Assembly (NCBI RefSeq): GCF_964340395.1
Contig: NC_135555.1
Span: 13,773,246-13,837,245, forward strand
DNA: 64,000 bases
Reading direction: 5' to 3'
DNA from: Glandiceps talaboti
Lineage: Eukaryota > Hemichordata > Enteropneusta > Spengelidae
Numbering within the stretch: the stretch's first letter is position 1; every line of letters starts with the position of its first letter. Under the pieces are notes generated by a model, which searched no databases, had not been told where the DNA came from, and saw nothing but the letters and a program-made list of their open reading frames with translations. Shown here piece by piece: positions 48,601-62,300 of the stretch. The translations under genes were made by a program, and so were the position numbers.

Positions 48601-51600
48601 CTGAAATCCATGCGACGGCGGGGTAAAAAGAAAAGAAACGACAAACCCTGGATAACGAACGCAATTAGGAAATCAATAAAGAAGAAACATGCTATGTACA
48701 GAAAACTTATCAAAAATAATTTCCGAGAACCAACTCTGAGTCATTTCAAAAGGTACAGAAATATTTTAACGAGTGTTCTAAGAAAAGCTAAAAAGTATTA
48801 CTATACAAACACTTTTGTGTCTTTGCAGAACAATATGAAAGAAACATGGGGAGTTATCTCTGAACTAATTGGGAAACAGAAATGTAATCAAATCAAAATT
48901 CCAAATCAATTGAAGCGTGTGTCTGGGAATGATACTGTGACTCATACTCATTTGCAAGATATGGTGGAAGATTTTAATGATTTCTTTGTTAGTATTGGAC
49001 CAAATCTTGCTGAGAAAATTAACACTTCACTTTCAACGATACCTGATCATATGTCATATCTCGGTTGTAATGCTTCGAATACCCTTTTCCTACAACCTGT
49101 AACTGAAGAGGATGTCAAAACGATGCTCTTATCTCTAGATATTGCCAAGGCAACCGGTTACGACAATATTAGTGTAAAACTCATAAGGGATTCGGCTGAT
49201 CATATATCGAAACCATTGTGCCACGTTTTGAATTTGTCATTCATAAAAGGTAAATTCCCAAATGCTCTAAAAATAGCACGGGTTGTCCCTATATTTAAAA
49301 AGGGAAACACAGAAAACACAGGAAATTATAGACCAATTTCTATTTTGCCTTTACTAAGCAAAATTTTTGAAAAAATGGTTAATAATCAAATTTTAAACTT
49401 CTGTGAGAAAAACAACACATTTTACAAACACCAATATGGTTTTCGGAAGCAACATGGCACTAAACTGTCTTTGATCAGCCTCACCCAACATCTTCTTGAA
49501 GAAATTGATAAGGGAAATCCAACACTTGGGTTATTCATTGACTTTTCGAAAGCGTTTGACACCATAAATCATGATATTCTAATATCAAAATTAGAATATT
49601 ATGGAATACGAGGTTTGCCCCTTCAATGGCTAAAAGATTATCTCACTTTCAGGTATCAGTTTGTAGGTATAAATGGTGTTAATTCCTCCAAACGGGCAAT
49701 TACTTGTGGTGTTCCCCAAGGCTCAATTCTAGGACCTACACTTTTTCTTGTATATATTAATGATATACCACTATCTTCCGATTTATTTGACTTTAGATTG
49801 TATGCCGATGATTCAAATTTATTCCATACTTTTACTGATAGAAGTAATATTATTGATATGACATCAATGAGCTATGAACTAACAAATATCACAAATTGGT
49901 GTGATGCGAATAAGCTAACGATAAATCTAGCTAAAACGAATTACTTAATTCTGAAAAGCAAAAGGAAAACAGTGGATAACACTGGATCTATGCGCATAAA
50001 AGACACAATACTGCAAGAAACTGATACTGCATCATTTGTTGGAGTGTCAATTGATCAGTGTATGTCCTGGAAGCCACAAATAACTGCTGTAAATTCTAAA
50101 ATAAGCAAACTTACAGGCATATTCCTACATATTCGCAAAGTTGTGCCTCAACATATACTTATCATGCTTTATAACTCCACTGTTCTCCCACACATCACAT
50201 ATGGACTGGAAGTATGGGGGAGTACGTACCCGACTTACCTTAATGAATTATTTATTGTACAAAAACGATTAATTCGTATTATGACTTTTAGCAAATGGAA
50301 TGTACCTTCAGAACCATTATTTCAAAAGCTCGGTATTCTAAACATTTTTCAACAACACAGCCTACAATTAGCGATGTTTGTCCATGATGTTTTACATAAA
50401 AGACTACCAAGCATCTTCCACGATTACTTCACTACAATTAGCCATTCTTATTCAACACGGCAAAGCAGGAGAAGCGATTTGAATATTCCAAGAACAAAAC
50501 ATAGGTCGGGCCAATTCAGCATAAAATATGCAGGTGCGAAACTATGGAATAAAATACCAGTGCATATTAGGACTATACAATGCAGGTCAGAGTTTAAGCG
50601 GGAATTTAAAAAATGTCTACAGTCTGGTTGTTTCGGGATCTAGAGCTCATGTTTAATTTATTTTGTAATTTCAGTGTATTTCCATGTATCATCTACCACG
50701 TAAAATAGTCTTGATTGAAACAGGGCAAAATTAAATGATAAGTGTCATATGTTTTGTGAGGGGAGGACTCGATTAGTTGTGTAACAACTACTTCCACACC
50801 CTTTTCCCGAATAACACGTTTATGTATATACATAAGGATATTTAGTTCTGTTCTGTATCACATTTTTTTTGTACGTGGGAATAAATTATTATTATTATTA
50901 TTATATGTATGAAATAAAATGGGTGAAGAATTGAAATGATAGCAGCGTCAACAACAGCTGAACTGCACTTCCATGACATGCCATCGATCTGGAACAGCCT
51001 TGAAGATTTATACTAGTGTGTCATAACTGTTTTTATATCTACTGATTATACACTACCGTTATCTTACTCTTGGTGTTTTTCTTGTTCTTTTTTTTTAACA
51101 GAAAAGTTGCTTTCGTCTAGTGGTAGAGAACTAAGAAGAGCTTTATTTTCCCTCAAACAAATTTTCCAAGTAAGTAAAGCTTCTTTGTTTTCATGATGAC
51201 GATAATACACATACACAGGGGCCATACTAGGTGCATCAAGTAGGATAGTAAATTTATGAAGGCCAGTTATTTAGCACTTTGTTGAGTTCAAGTAATACGT
51301 TGAACTTTGATAGTGTTTGAAGCAATTTGATTTAGTAGGTTGTGTTTGTGTTATTGGACACTATACAGCTTAACAACTTAGTATAAAGATTGAACTAGTG
51401 GATAGACTCTGGTAGTGTATAACTGTTATTGGATATAGTGCACACAAGATGAATTGAACGCTGTCTAATCAAATATATGGAGTTTTTTCCTGGTCATCTT
51501 TCAGAACGTTGCTTGAAATATGGGACATTCATCATGTAGTTGCATTGTTTTTCCTGATTTTTGTTGTAATAGTTATTCCCCAAATTTTTCTTTATTCAGC

Positions 51601-51803
51601 TGAAATATATGTGTTACCTAACAGTTTGTGTAGTGACTGGTAGTGACAAGGCATCTAAGTTCACTCGTGTTTAGCTGAACACAGAAAAACATTGGGGAAT
51701 TAATATCTAGCTCTAGTGAATTAATAGGATTTCCGTTTTTTTAAACCAAAGAAAGAAAGTATAGATATCGTGTGTTTTCTCAGACTTTTTAAAGTGAAAT
51801 GTG

Positions 51804-51879
<76 letters not shown>

Positions 51880-53205
51880 CGCATACACACACACACACAC
51901 ACACACACATGTGCGCGTGCACACACAAACAAACTCAAGCAAAACTAAAGTTTCAAAACTTTGATGGGGATGAGGAAAGTGTCGTTGCCTTGGTTATAGA
52001 TAACTTTTTAGATGGATGTATGTTGAGCTCAAATTGAAGACATGCAAGTTTAGGTTGTGTAAGACCAACATTTATTTTATCCCAAAATATAAATCTGCAA
52101 TATACTTAAGAAGCTTTTTAATTATTCTGGAAAAGAAATGAAGGGAAGAGAATGTGTGTGTGTTTGTGTGTGTGTTTGTGTGTGTGTGTTTATATGACTG
52201 TGTGTGCATATATGTCAGTATGTGTATGTGTATCTCCCGTGTGATATCTATTTATGTGTTTTATGGTCCATCTGTGTGTGTCTGCCTGCATGGGGTGTGG
52301 GGTAGGGGTATTAATGTTAGTGTTTATCACATGCGCATTTTGAAATTGGATATTTAAAGTGTTTGATGTGGTCAACGCTGACACAGTACAGTACGCATGC
52401 AATATGGATTTTTATAATGAACACCCAAGTGGCCTGACAGTGGGTGGTTGGTGCAGAGATACCATAATATGAGAAACCTTAGATGTCGGACTTAATGACC
52501 GGGATCAATGCAATGTCCGCAGAGGAAAAAATGAATCATAGTCATAGGATCATTATCAGCGTGAAAATCCGACTTGAGACAAATACTCGTAGGTGTCCAT
52601 AGACACTGAACCTAAGTTTAGAATCGTCTGTCTTTGTGGAGGTAAAGTGTTGTCTAGGTCACTCACCCAGGGAAAGAGGCAATATGCCAAGAGTAATCCA
52701 AATTAATGTTTCTACTTTCCCCCGTAGATGTAGGTGTCAACGCAAATCAAATTACTCGTAAGTTTAGAATCCCTTGTGAATTGCTTGGATCTCTGTAGGT
52801 AGACTTTCATCTCGGTCATTAACCTATTCAATTTGAAAGAGGCAATATGCCAAGGGTTATACAAGTGTTCCTATTTTCTTATATTCATATATGTAGGTGT
52901 CAACTGAAATCAAATTACTTAAGTTTAGAATCCCTAGAGAACCGCTAGTCTCTATGTAAGTACATTATTATCGCGGTCACTAACCTATTGAATCTGAAAG
53001 AGGCATTATACCAAAAGTTGTCCAAATGTTCCTATTCTGTATTGTATATTTGACATATGTACATGTAGGTAACTTAAATCAAATTACTTGATGTAAGTTT
53101 AGAATCCTTAGTGAATTGATAATAATCTATATGTAGATAGAGTTTTATCTTTGTCTCTAATCCATCCATTCTGAAAGCAGCCAACAGTTCTTGAAGAGTT
53201 CCTAT

Positions 53206-53237
<32 letters not shown>

Positions 53238-56200
53238 CATACATACATACATGCATGCATGCATGCATACATGCATACATACATACATACATACATACAT
53301 ACATACATACATGTATATTCATATATGTGTAGGTGTCAACACAAATCAAAGAATAGTAAGTTACGAATTATTAGTAAATTGGTAATAAACTCTGTGTAGG
53401 TATAGTTTTATCTCTGTCACTAACCCATCCAATCCAATCTGACAGAGGCAATATGTCAAGGAGTTCTCCAAGAGTTCCAATTTTACATACATACATACAT
53501 GTATGTACATTTAAATGCAGGTGTCAACACAAATCAAATTACGAGTAAGTTAAGAATCCCAAGTGAATTGCTAGCCTCATTGTAGGGTTTGTCTTGGTCA
53601 CTGTAACCTACCTATATGTAGTCAGAATGGGGCAAAATGCCAAGAACAATAAGTTCCGGTTTTCTCTTTTCTCCATTTATGTCATGGGAAGTAGGTATCT
53701 ACAGTGTATCTAAGCTTAGAATCTCTAGACTGTATGTAGGTGAAGTTTTGTTGTGGTCCTAAAGTTACGCAATCTGAATGGACCAAGATGCTTTAAGAAT
53801 AACACCATTTCCCCCCTTTCTCTGTATCTATAATCGTACATACCTACACTGTCCATACACATTAACAAAGATTAAAATCCGTAGTTTGTATGTAGGTAAA
53901 GTTTTGTTGAGGTACTAAAGTTACACTGTGTGAAAGAGGCAGTATGCCAAGAACAATCCTAAATCTGTCAACTCGGTATATGCGTAGGTGTTCACACATA
54001 TCAAGCTAAGTTTAGAATTCTTAGTCTTTGTTTAGGCCCAGCAAGTATTTTTTTGTCTCGGGCATGAACCGTCTTAAATAGGGGCAGTGTGCCAAGCGTA
54101 GTTCCAGTTTTAATCTAACTGTTCATCCACTAGCACACTCAACAAGTTTGGTAATGTTTTGTGTGTGAAGTCAGAAGTTGTAGTGAATCCATCATGAAAA
54201 TGTTGCTGCCACCAATGTTTATAATTGTGGTATTACAATCTATGCTAATTACACATTATTTGTTATATTAGAAGGTTATAATTTTGGTCTATTGTCAATT
54301 TTAGGATTTTGTTTTATTTGTTTATTTTACCCCTTCTAGGATGAGTGTGTGCTCATTCTACATTGCTTGTTATTGTACTAATTATTTCAATTTTAGAATA
54401 TTGCAATTTGTTGACAGTTTTATAAGGTGGTGCTATTTGTCTATTTAACCCCTTCAACTTTCATCATCAGTTTTATAATTTGGTACTGTTTGTTTGTTTT
54501 ACCCCTTGCAGGATGACAAAGACCTTGTACATGAATTTGTTAGTGCTGATGGACTGGCCTGCCTCATCAAAGTGGGTGCTGAAGCTGACCAAAATTACCA
54601 AAATTACATTCTTAGAGGTGAGCAATGTGCTTGATTATTTTTGTTCTGTGTAGTTTTTATGGTATAACTCAGTTACACAAGATAATTTTGATGATTCAAT
54701 TTTTAGATCAGTTTGTTGAATTATATCAGAGTTCAGAGCTGTAATATTTAATGCTCATGTGTAAATATAGAAAAAAATAATTCTGAGGTTACTCATATTT
54801 GCATTTAGCATTTTGTGTTGTTTTTAATACAGACTTAACTTATTCAATTATATCATGCTTAAAAATGTAACAAAATTTATTTATTATTGTAATGTTTATA
54901 TTTATCAACCTTTTATTTTGGACAATGTTTGCATGAAGTGAAATCACCATTATTGTATAGGCAAAGTATTTTGGTTAATGTAAATAACTGAGAATGTGGG
55001 GGATAATCAGACTTCTAGGGAATAGTTTCACTCGCTTGGCTCATTCGAGGTACAGAGATCGTAAGCTGGGCATACACTGAATTAACTCACACACAATCAG
55101 GATAGAGTTTCTTAGCTGAGATGGAGGCACCTTAACTAGTCAAAGCTCAGATCGATGAAAGCCCAACAATAAAAACGTCAGATAATTATATAATTTTAAA
55201 CATAATCTTGTCCATAATCATAAATCTCTGCATATTAATTATCTTAATTTGCATACTATTATGAATTTAGACATGCCCTTCTTTTGTCTGTCAAGTATTT
55301 TTGCTATTGCAGTGATATAAGCATTTTATTATTGTCTTACAACAAACAGCTTGTCAGTTTTCTGTCCAAATTCATGACAATGGCAGCGTAATTTGCATAA
55401 TTGTGAATAAATTTGCATATTTCTGTCTGGAAATTGACATTGAGATAGAACTTCCTGCAGGCATACTGTTTGTAAATATGCATACTTTTCCTTTAGAATG
55501 GTAACACATTTTTAGGCTCATAAATATCTGTCAAACTTGATGTTATGTATTTGATACATATCTCTGAATGTAAACACATTTGTTGCTCATAAAAAATGTA
55601 GACTTGTAATATTTAATGTATTTATACATTTTCTTCTGAATGTAAACACATATACTTGACTAGTAGAAAAACTTATAAACATTAATTAATTTGTTTGTTT
55701 GTTTGTTTCTCTGTAAATTTGTACATACTAGATTTTGGTAAAATGAAATGGAACTTGGGAGAGAGGTGTAATTTATTCATGATTTTAGTTTCTAACTAGT
55801 TTTTATCTGATTTATTTGACAGCCCTGGGACAAGTGATGCTGTATGTAGACGGCATGAATGGTGTCATAGAACATAATGAAACTATACAATGGTTATATT
55901 CCTTAATAACATCTAAAGTAAGTTATAAAGTTCATTTATTCAATGCTATGTGATGTATGATAGATTACTGTAAACCTAAACATTTTTGCTACTCTTAGAA
56001 AATGTTGCAATTTTACAGTCTTCACCTAGAAATTTTAATAATTACCAGACTGATACATTGTGTTCATGTCAGGGGTTGTCAGTAGCTGAGTGGTTAAACC
56101 ATTTGCCTCTTACCACTAGGTTCAAACCCATTCAGGGTTTGATTAAATTTCCCACACTGTAAGTAAGAAGAGTGCTGTTCAGTTTGACTCTACCGAACAA

Positions 56201-59200
56201 CACAGGTATTCCCCGGGTACTCCAGTTTCCTCCTGCATTAACACTGCACCCTATATTATGTGCAAGAAGGCATTTAGTCACCTCTTATTTTTTTCATTTT
56301 TGTTGTCTAGCAAAGTGAAAATAAATCTTCAGCGAAAATGTCCAGGTTTACAGTATTTGGATTTCACTTGTCATGTATAGAATAAATGACAAAGTTACAT
56401 GTATGGCAGCATAACACTAATATTTAATTTCAAAAAATATTTTGGTTTTGAGAGTTGAATTTTTTTGTAGATAATTGTGAACCAAGAGTTATTGATTCTC
56501 ACGACACACAAGCAGCTCAACTTTGTAATATCATCTACTAACATATCTTATATCGTATCATATTCAGCTAAGTGATACTAAGAGCATATTAGCTAATCAG
56601 AAAGTCAAATGGCAGAAAAGTGCTTCAGTCAAACATTGTAGGATGAGCATGCTACATACTGTAACTACAAAAATAATATGCAACGATGGTAATAACTAGC
56701 AGGATTTATCAGTTCACAGTTCAATAAAGGTTTCAGAAAATGAAGACATTCAAACACCACAATTTATTTAGCAAGTTTCAGAAATGCTTGTTGGCCAAGT
56801 TCACATTTGTTTTGCACCCTGCATAGTACAAAATAACAACTTTCAGAAAATTATAACATTCAAATGCTGGACAGCATAACAAGTTTCAGAAATGCCAAAG
56901 AGTCATTCATTTTCCAAGTTCACATTTGTTGTACAGCGTGTTACAAAATCAAATTCAAATACCCCCCGAACTTTATAATGCCGGAGTTATTCTTTGTCCA
57001 AGTTTACATATGTTGTATATTTATAGTCTACTCATAGACTGTCCAAATTGTTTTAAAAACAGTCATTAGTGTTTGCTGTTACAACTGAATCAGGAAGATT
57101 ATCTCAGGTGGTGTTGACATGGTTAGAGAAATATTGAGCTTTGGGTCTGTACAGAGTTACTGATTCCCTATAGCTATAGTTGGCCTTTTAGTCTCTCTGA
57201 GTCTGATGACTAACCAGGAGGACTTGATGAATGCTGAATAATTCTTTACTGAGTAGAACTGTTTGTGTATGTTAACTTTGTAATCCATTTGGCTTTACCA
57301 AGTGGATGAATATTTTGGTTTATGTACGGATTATTTTTACATAGAACAAGTTGTCTCTATTGACATAAGCAGTCAGTATATATGACCCTTGACCTTCTCC
57401 TGCTGTTCAGCTTACTTTCTGCAGTGTGAAACCTGACATCTCACCTCAATTAGTTAGGAGTGAAAGCTGCTGTTTTTTTTAGCCCCATGAACTTAAATTC
57501 AGTAGTGCTATAGACATGTTGAAGTGTGTGTGTGCTTGAGTGCGTAGAGTTAGTGAGTGTGAGAGCGTGCGTGCATGCATGCGTGCATGCGTAAATGACT
57601 TACAGAAAAAAAAAGTTGGACCATCTTCCTTTACACTAGGTGGAGACATTACTTAGGGTGTTAAGTTGGGAAATTGTTCAAATCAAAATCATTGCATGAT
57701 ATGTGATTTTAATCAAACTTGTGCTTTTTGGCACTATTTCAAAAAGATATTTTGTAAGTATGAGAAAGATGTTAGATGAGAAGTAAGCCTGGCTTTAAAT
57801 TTAATATAATGCAAAAAATATACTCGCAGTTATTATAGAAATGATGATATGGTGCTGTGCTGGTATTTGTCTCATGTATCTTATTCAAGTATCTAATGTT
57901 GTGTTTATTTTTTTATTTTCTTTTTACAGTTTCGGTTAGTAGTGAAAACGTCACTCAAATTACTTTTAGTTTTCGTAGAATACACAGAATCTAACACACA
58001 GCTGCTGTTACAGGCTATACATATTGTAGATAAGAAACAAGGTAAGATATTGTCAGTTACGGTGGACATATGGATGAGGACGTGGGATTTATTTTGGATT
58101 TTTAATTTATAAAACTATTTTATCTTGGCTTCCTACTTGAAAAATAAATGTGAAACAACGTATGCGTAGTCCTTTTTTTGTGACTCAATAAATTTGCGAA
58201 AGATTAAGAAATGTGTAAAATGTTTGTTATTGTACATATATTATAACAAACTTTTCACACATGTTTTAGCTTTTTGCAATGTATTGAGCTAAAAACACAG
58301 ACTCTGTCAATGGTGTTTTACTTTAATTTTGCAAGTAGGACATCATGATAACATTATTGCATAAATTAAAAATCCATGCTTCATACGAAGTCCTTATCCA
58401 TATGGCTATTTTAATACAAACCATGTAATACATGCGAATGTAGATCTTCTGATAGTATGAAATCTTAGTTGTCATCCTTGTAAAACTCAAATTTGATAAA
58501 GCTGGATCTATGGATGACAACAATTTAGTCCAAGAAAGTCAAAAGACCCAGGATTTCTACCAATCTGACTAATATTAATGTACCAAATGTAAACATTTCA
58601 TTGGATTCTGTATTCTTGTAGATGTCATCAGGGTAGATACAAAGACTCGTCACATCCAGAGTTTTCATGAAGGAGTATATGAAAAGAAACAAAGTAAATA
58701 TCATCAGCAATATAGAGGGCGCTATGATAATGACATTTTAACACATACTGATTTCTTTTTCCAGGTCGCCATGCTTGGTACAATATCATGCTGTTATTAA
58801 AAGATGAAGCTCAAGATAATGAAATACTTGTTTATGTCATGACCCTTGTCAATAAGGTAATATAACCCATAATATTTGTCTCCAGTGACATAAAAACTCC
58901 TAGAGGAAGCTATAGCAGGATGTAGGCTAGGTTGTTTCATGGACGACTGTTTCCTTTGGCCTCTACTTTAGTTATTTTAATAGTGCAGTTTTTCTTTTGG
59001 CCTCAATAAAAGTTATTTCAGTTTAACTGTTTCCTATTGGTTTCAGCACATGCTATTTTAGGAGCAGTGCTTCCTTTTGGCCTCAATTAAACATTATTTT
59101 GGTAATAAATCATTCGTACTTACGTCAGTTAAACATTATTTTAGTGCTACTGATTTAGAAATTCTTGTATAAATTTTTCAGCAATTCCAGTGGGGAAAAT

Positions 59201-59271
59201 AAACTATGGATGTCTGGAATGTACTGTGCATCATTTTTGGTTAATACTAATACAAGTTAGACATTGAGTGA

Positions 59272-59307
<36 letters not shown>

Positions 59308-62300
59308 AAGACTCCTTTCAATTTTCTTAGGGAAGGTAGGAAGGTTCTTGTGTTGTGATAATTATAATACCCCCTCCCCCATTGTGATGTGGTGTGTGCC
59401 TATGTGCAAACTAAATGTGACATGAGACTTGAAAATAAACTGTTTCAAGTTTACTTTTACTTTGTTCAAGAAAATTCCAACGAGAGCTCAGTTAAACACC
59501 AAGAAAACAAAATCCGGGGGGTCAGTGTACAAATTTTTGAAATAGACTAGGTCAGAATGTTATCAAAATGAAGCCATTTTGAAATCCCAAATATCTTTTA
59601 GTACATTATGTTCACGTTTTTCGTTGCATCTCATGAAAAATCAATCTGATGTGGTGAAAGCGGCTAGATATCTTTTATATTATCTCTATTTCCATTGCAT
59701 GGTGTCGTATGTTTTGTTATGGGTGATTGGATCGGAAGAAAGCAAATGATACCAAATGATGGAAATAGAGGTAAATAAAGACATGTAGCCACTTTCCCCA
59801 CATCAAATATAAAAAATATGCCCTGGCTTGTGAAAATTACACCTCTCAGTTCATGGTTTATAACCCTTTTTCTTTCCTACAGGTTTTAAATGCAATACCA
59901 GATCAAGATACATTCTATGATGTAACAGATTCTTTAGAAGAGCAGGGTATTGACAAAATACAACAAAAATATTTGAATCAGAGATCAGGGGATCCCGATG
60001 TCAAGGAACAATTTCAGATTTATGAAGTGAGTAAAACGGGTTGTCATGGTAATCAATGAATAGAACGGTTTTGTCATTGTAACGGATAATTAACATTGGT
60101 GCACTTGTATCATAGGTGTAGAAAAATATCAGTCACATACTAGTATATTGTTGACACTCACAACCAGAATAACTTGGCTCTGATATACATGCATATTAGT
60201 ATTTTTAGATTTTTATTTCATATGTTGACGCATAGTGGGAATAATGATATGGAACTTGGTACAGATCTGATTAGTATCGTATTACAACCTATTATAGGAC
60301 AGTCTTTTTCCAGCTTTGTAGAAATCTGGGACGTTGTTGAAATTTTTATTTTTAATAAAATGGAATGTTTGAATTCTTCTTGTGCAAATAAGATGTGTAA
60401 ATTCTTCAGCCTTTGATGTGATGAATTCCATATAGTCAAAAGGTTATAATGGCTGGCTTGCAAGTTACTGAGTTCAAACCTCACCACTGCTATGTATTTC
60501 CAAACGACTGAAGTCCGTTGACAAGATTTGAACCATTATTTTCCCAGTCAACCCGACTACATAATGTTCTTCATGGAATTAAAGAAGATTAGTAAGGCAC
60601 CTATGGACCAGTATAAGTCCTTGTCAGGGTAATAAATGTGAAGCATATTGTGGAAAATCGCAAAATCAAAAACTATGCACTGTTAACATTAACATTTTTA
60701 CTTGTCATAGGCATCGCTTAAACATGAAGATGGCGATATAGACGTCCCCATTGAAAGACAGAAAGACCTACGGCAAAGACAAAGACTACAGCAACAGTGT
60801 TCCGAGGGAGACAAGAGGAAAAGTAGGCGAAGTTCAATGAAAGTTTCCGAACCGTACCAAGTAAAGAATGCTGTCACGACATTAACCTCAAGTTTGAGAA
60901 TCACAGATGATGATGTACAAGTCAAATCAGCCAGCAGGAGGAGACGAAGGCAAAGGTAACATAACAGTTTCTTTACCATCCCTCAAAAATTTGCATAACA
61001 AAAAAAGAGTATTCTTATGTAAATTATTATGTAAATTTTTGCATTTGATTTCAAGAATCATAAGATTGAATCCCATTACAGATTCAGATGCCATTGGAGA
61101 ACTTCATTTCTGTACAAAATATTTATAACTTAGTTAATATTTCCTTATGATTCATGATTTATTTTGAAAACTTGGTGCTTGTTGTATGTCTAAGGATGAA
61201 ATCTTCAATTACAGGCGTGGTAGTAGATTAGTCTAGCTGCTAGACCCCTCAGGCCATTCTGGTTTTTTAAAAAAGTGACCAAAGGCTGTCACTGAGGGTG
61301 CTGCACCCTGATAGAGGTGCTCATCATCTTTTCAGCTTTATTTGGCAACCCCCAAAGAGCAGATCCAAGGTCTTACTACAAGCCTAGTAGGAGATTGGTA
61401 CTTGCAGCAAGTTGTCACTTATTCAATCGGGACAACTTCATAGTGCAATGGGGTACACAAAATTTAAATGTAGAAAAAGGAGTGTTTTTGTTAAGGGAGG
61501 GAAGTTGGTAAAATCTAGTTTATGAGGTATTTTACTGACGATTCCACCCAAATTATGAAACAAAGTATAGAAATGTATAGAAGTTTTACAAGATTGTCCA
61601 GGAGTTTCCAAACCATAGTAAAAACACTGGAAAAGAATACTCATTTCTCAGGGGTTCCCAAACCTTAGTAAAAGGCTGAAAGAGGGGTACTTATTTATTC
61701 CAAGGGGTTTCTAAATTGTAGGAAAATGCTGACAAAGAATACTGTTAACAAATGCAAAGCAGTTATTATAACAAGGGATAATATCACTATCTTTGATTTA
61801 CAAAGGTTATAACACATAAGCAATTCAAATTTTTTTTTAGCATTGAGTTTTCGATCTGTCTTCATCGATGATCCTCATCAGAATGACAAATTTCATAGTT
61901 ACAGCTCACCTCTAGGTGGCGGTATGATCACTCGATTGTAGGTGTTAGGTTGTTTGATGCCCCTGTCTCTGTTGATGGGACTGTAGCCTCAGATGTTTAT
62001 AGCCTCCCTGATCTTCCTCATGTGGAGATGTATCAATAATGGAAACAGAGTCCCAGTCAATATTATGATTATAACTGCATGAATGTTCAGCTAAAGTTGA
62101 TGCTATAGTTCTGTCCCTCACAGATTTGTGATGTTCCTCGATCCTGGTTTTCAATTGTCTTCCCAAATCAGGATGAGGATCGTCGATCAAGACAGATCGA
62201 AAGCTCAGTCAATGCTTAAAAAAAACTTGCATTGTGTGTTATAACCATTGTAAATCATTTGATCTACCAAGCTGATGAAAATTTTTGGTTATCGGTGTCT

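Larger units (their letters stand above)
29191..51101. other. FHOD intron 3 (21.9 kb), a repeat-filled intron
   Basis: Bounded by exons whose residues are adjacent in the human protein. Outside the listed elements the stretches 29191-29960, 31100-33080, 33290-34390, 34560-35920, 36730-37560, 40830-43340 and 44400-47290 show nothing I recognise: AT-rich, CpG-poor, no conserved exon on either strand. Confidence 0.8.
51170..54511. other. FHOD intron 4
   Basis: 3.3 kb made largely of repeats: a CA tract, a TG-rich stretch and a long array of about 165-bp units, listed separately. The remainder (51170-51800 and 54140-54511) is AT-rich without recognisable features. Confidence 0.8.

Noticed and set aside
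51713-52037. Cys-Val and His-Thr repeat ORFs
   Set aside because: They are translations of the CA/TG microsatellite.
53074-53385. Cys/Tyr/Met-rich and Thr/His/Ile-rich ORFs
   Set aside because: They are translations of the CATA tetramer repeat.
60174-60416. 80-codon plus-strand ORF in FHOD intron 9
   Set aside because: AT-rich intron ORF with no splice logic connecting it to FHOD exons 9 and 10, which join in frame without it.
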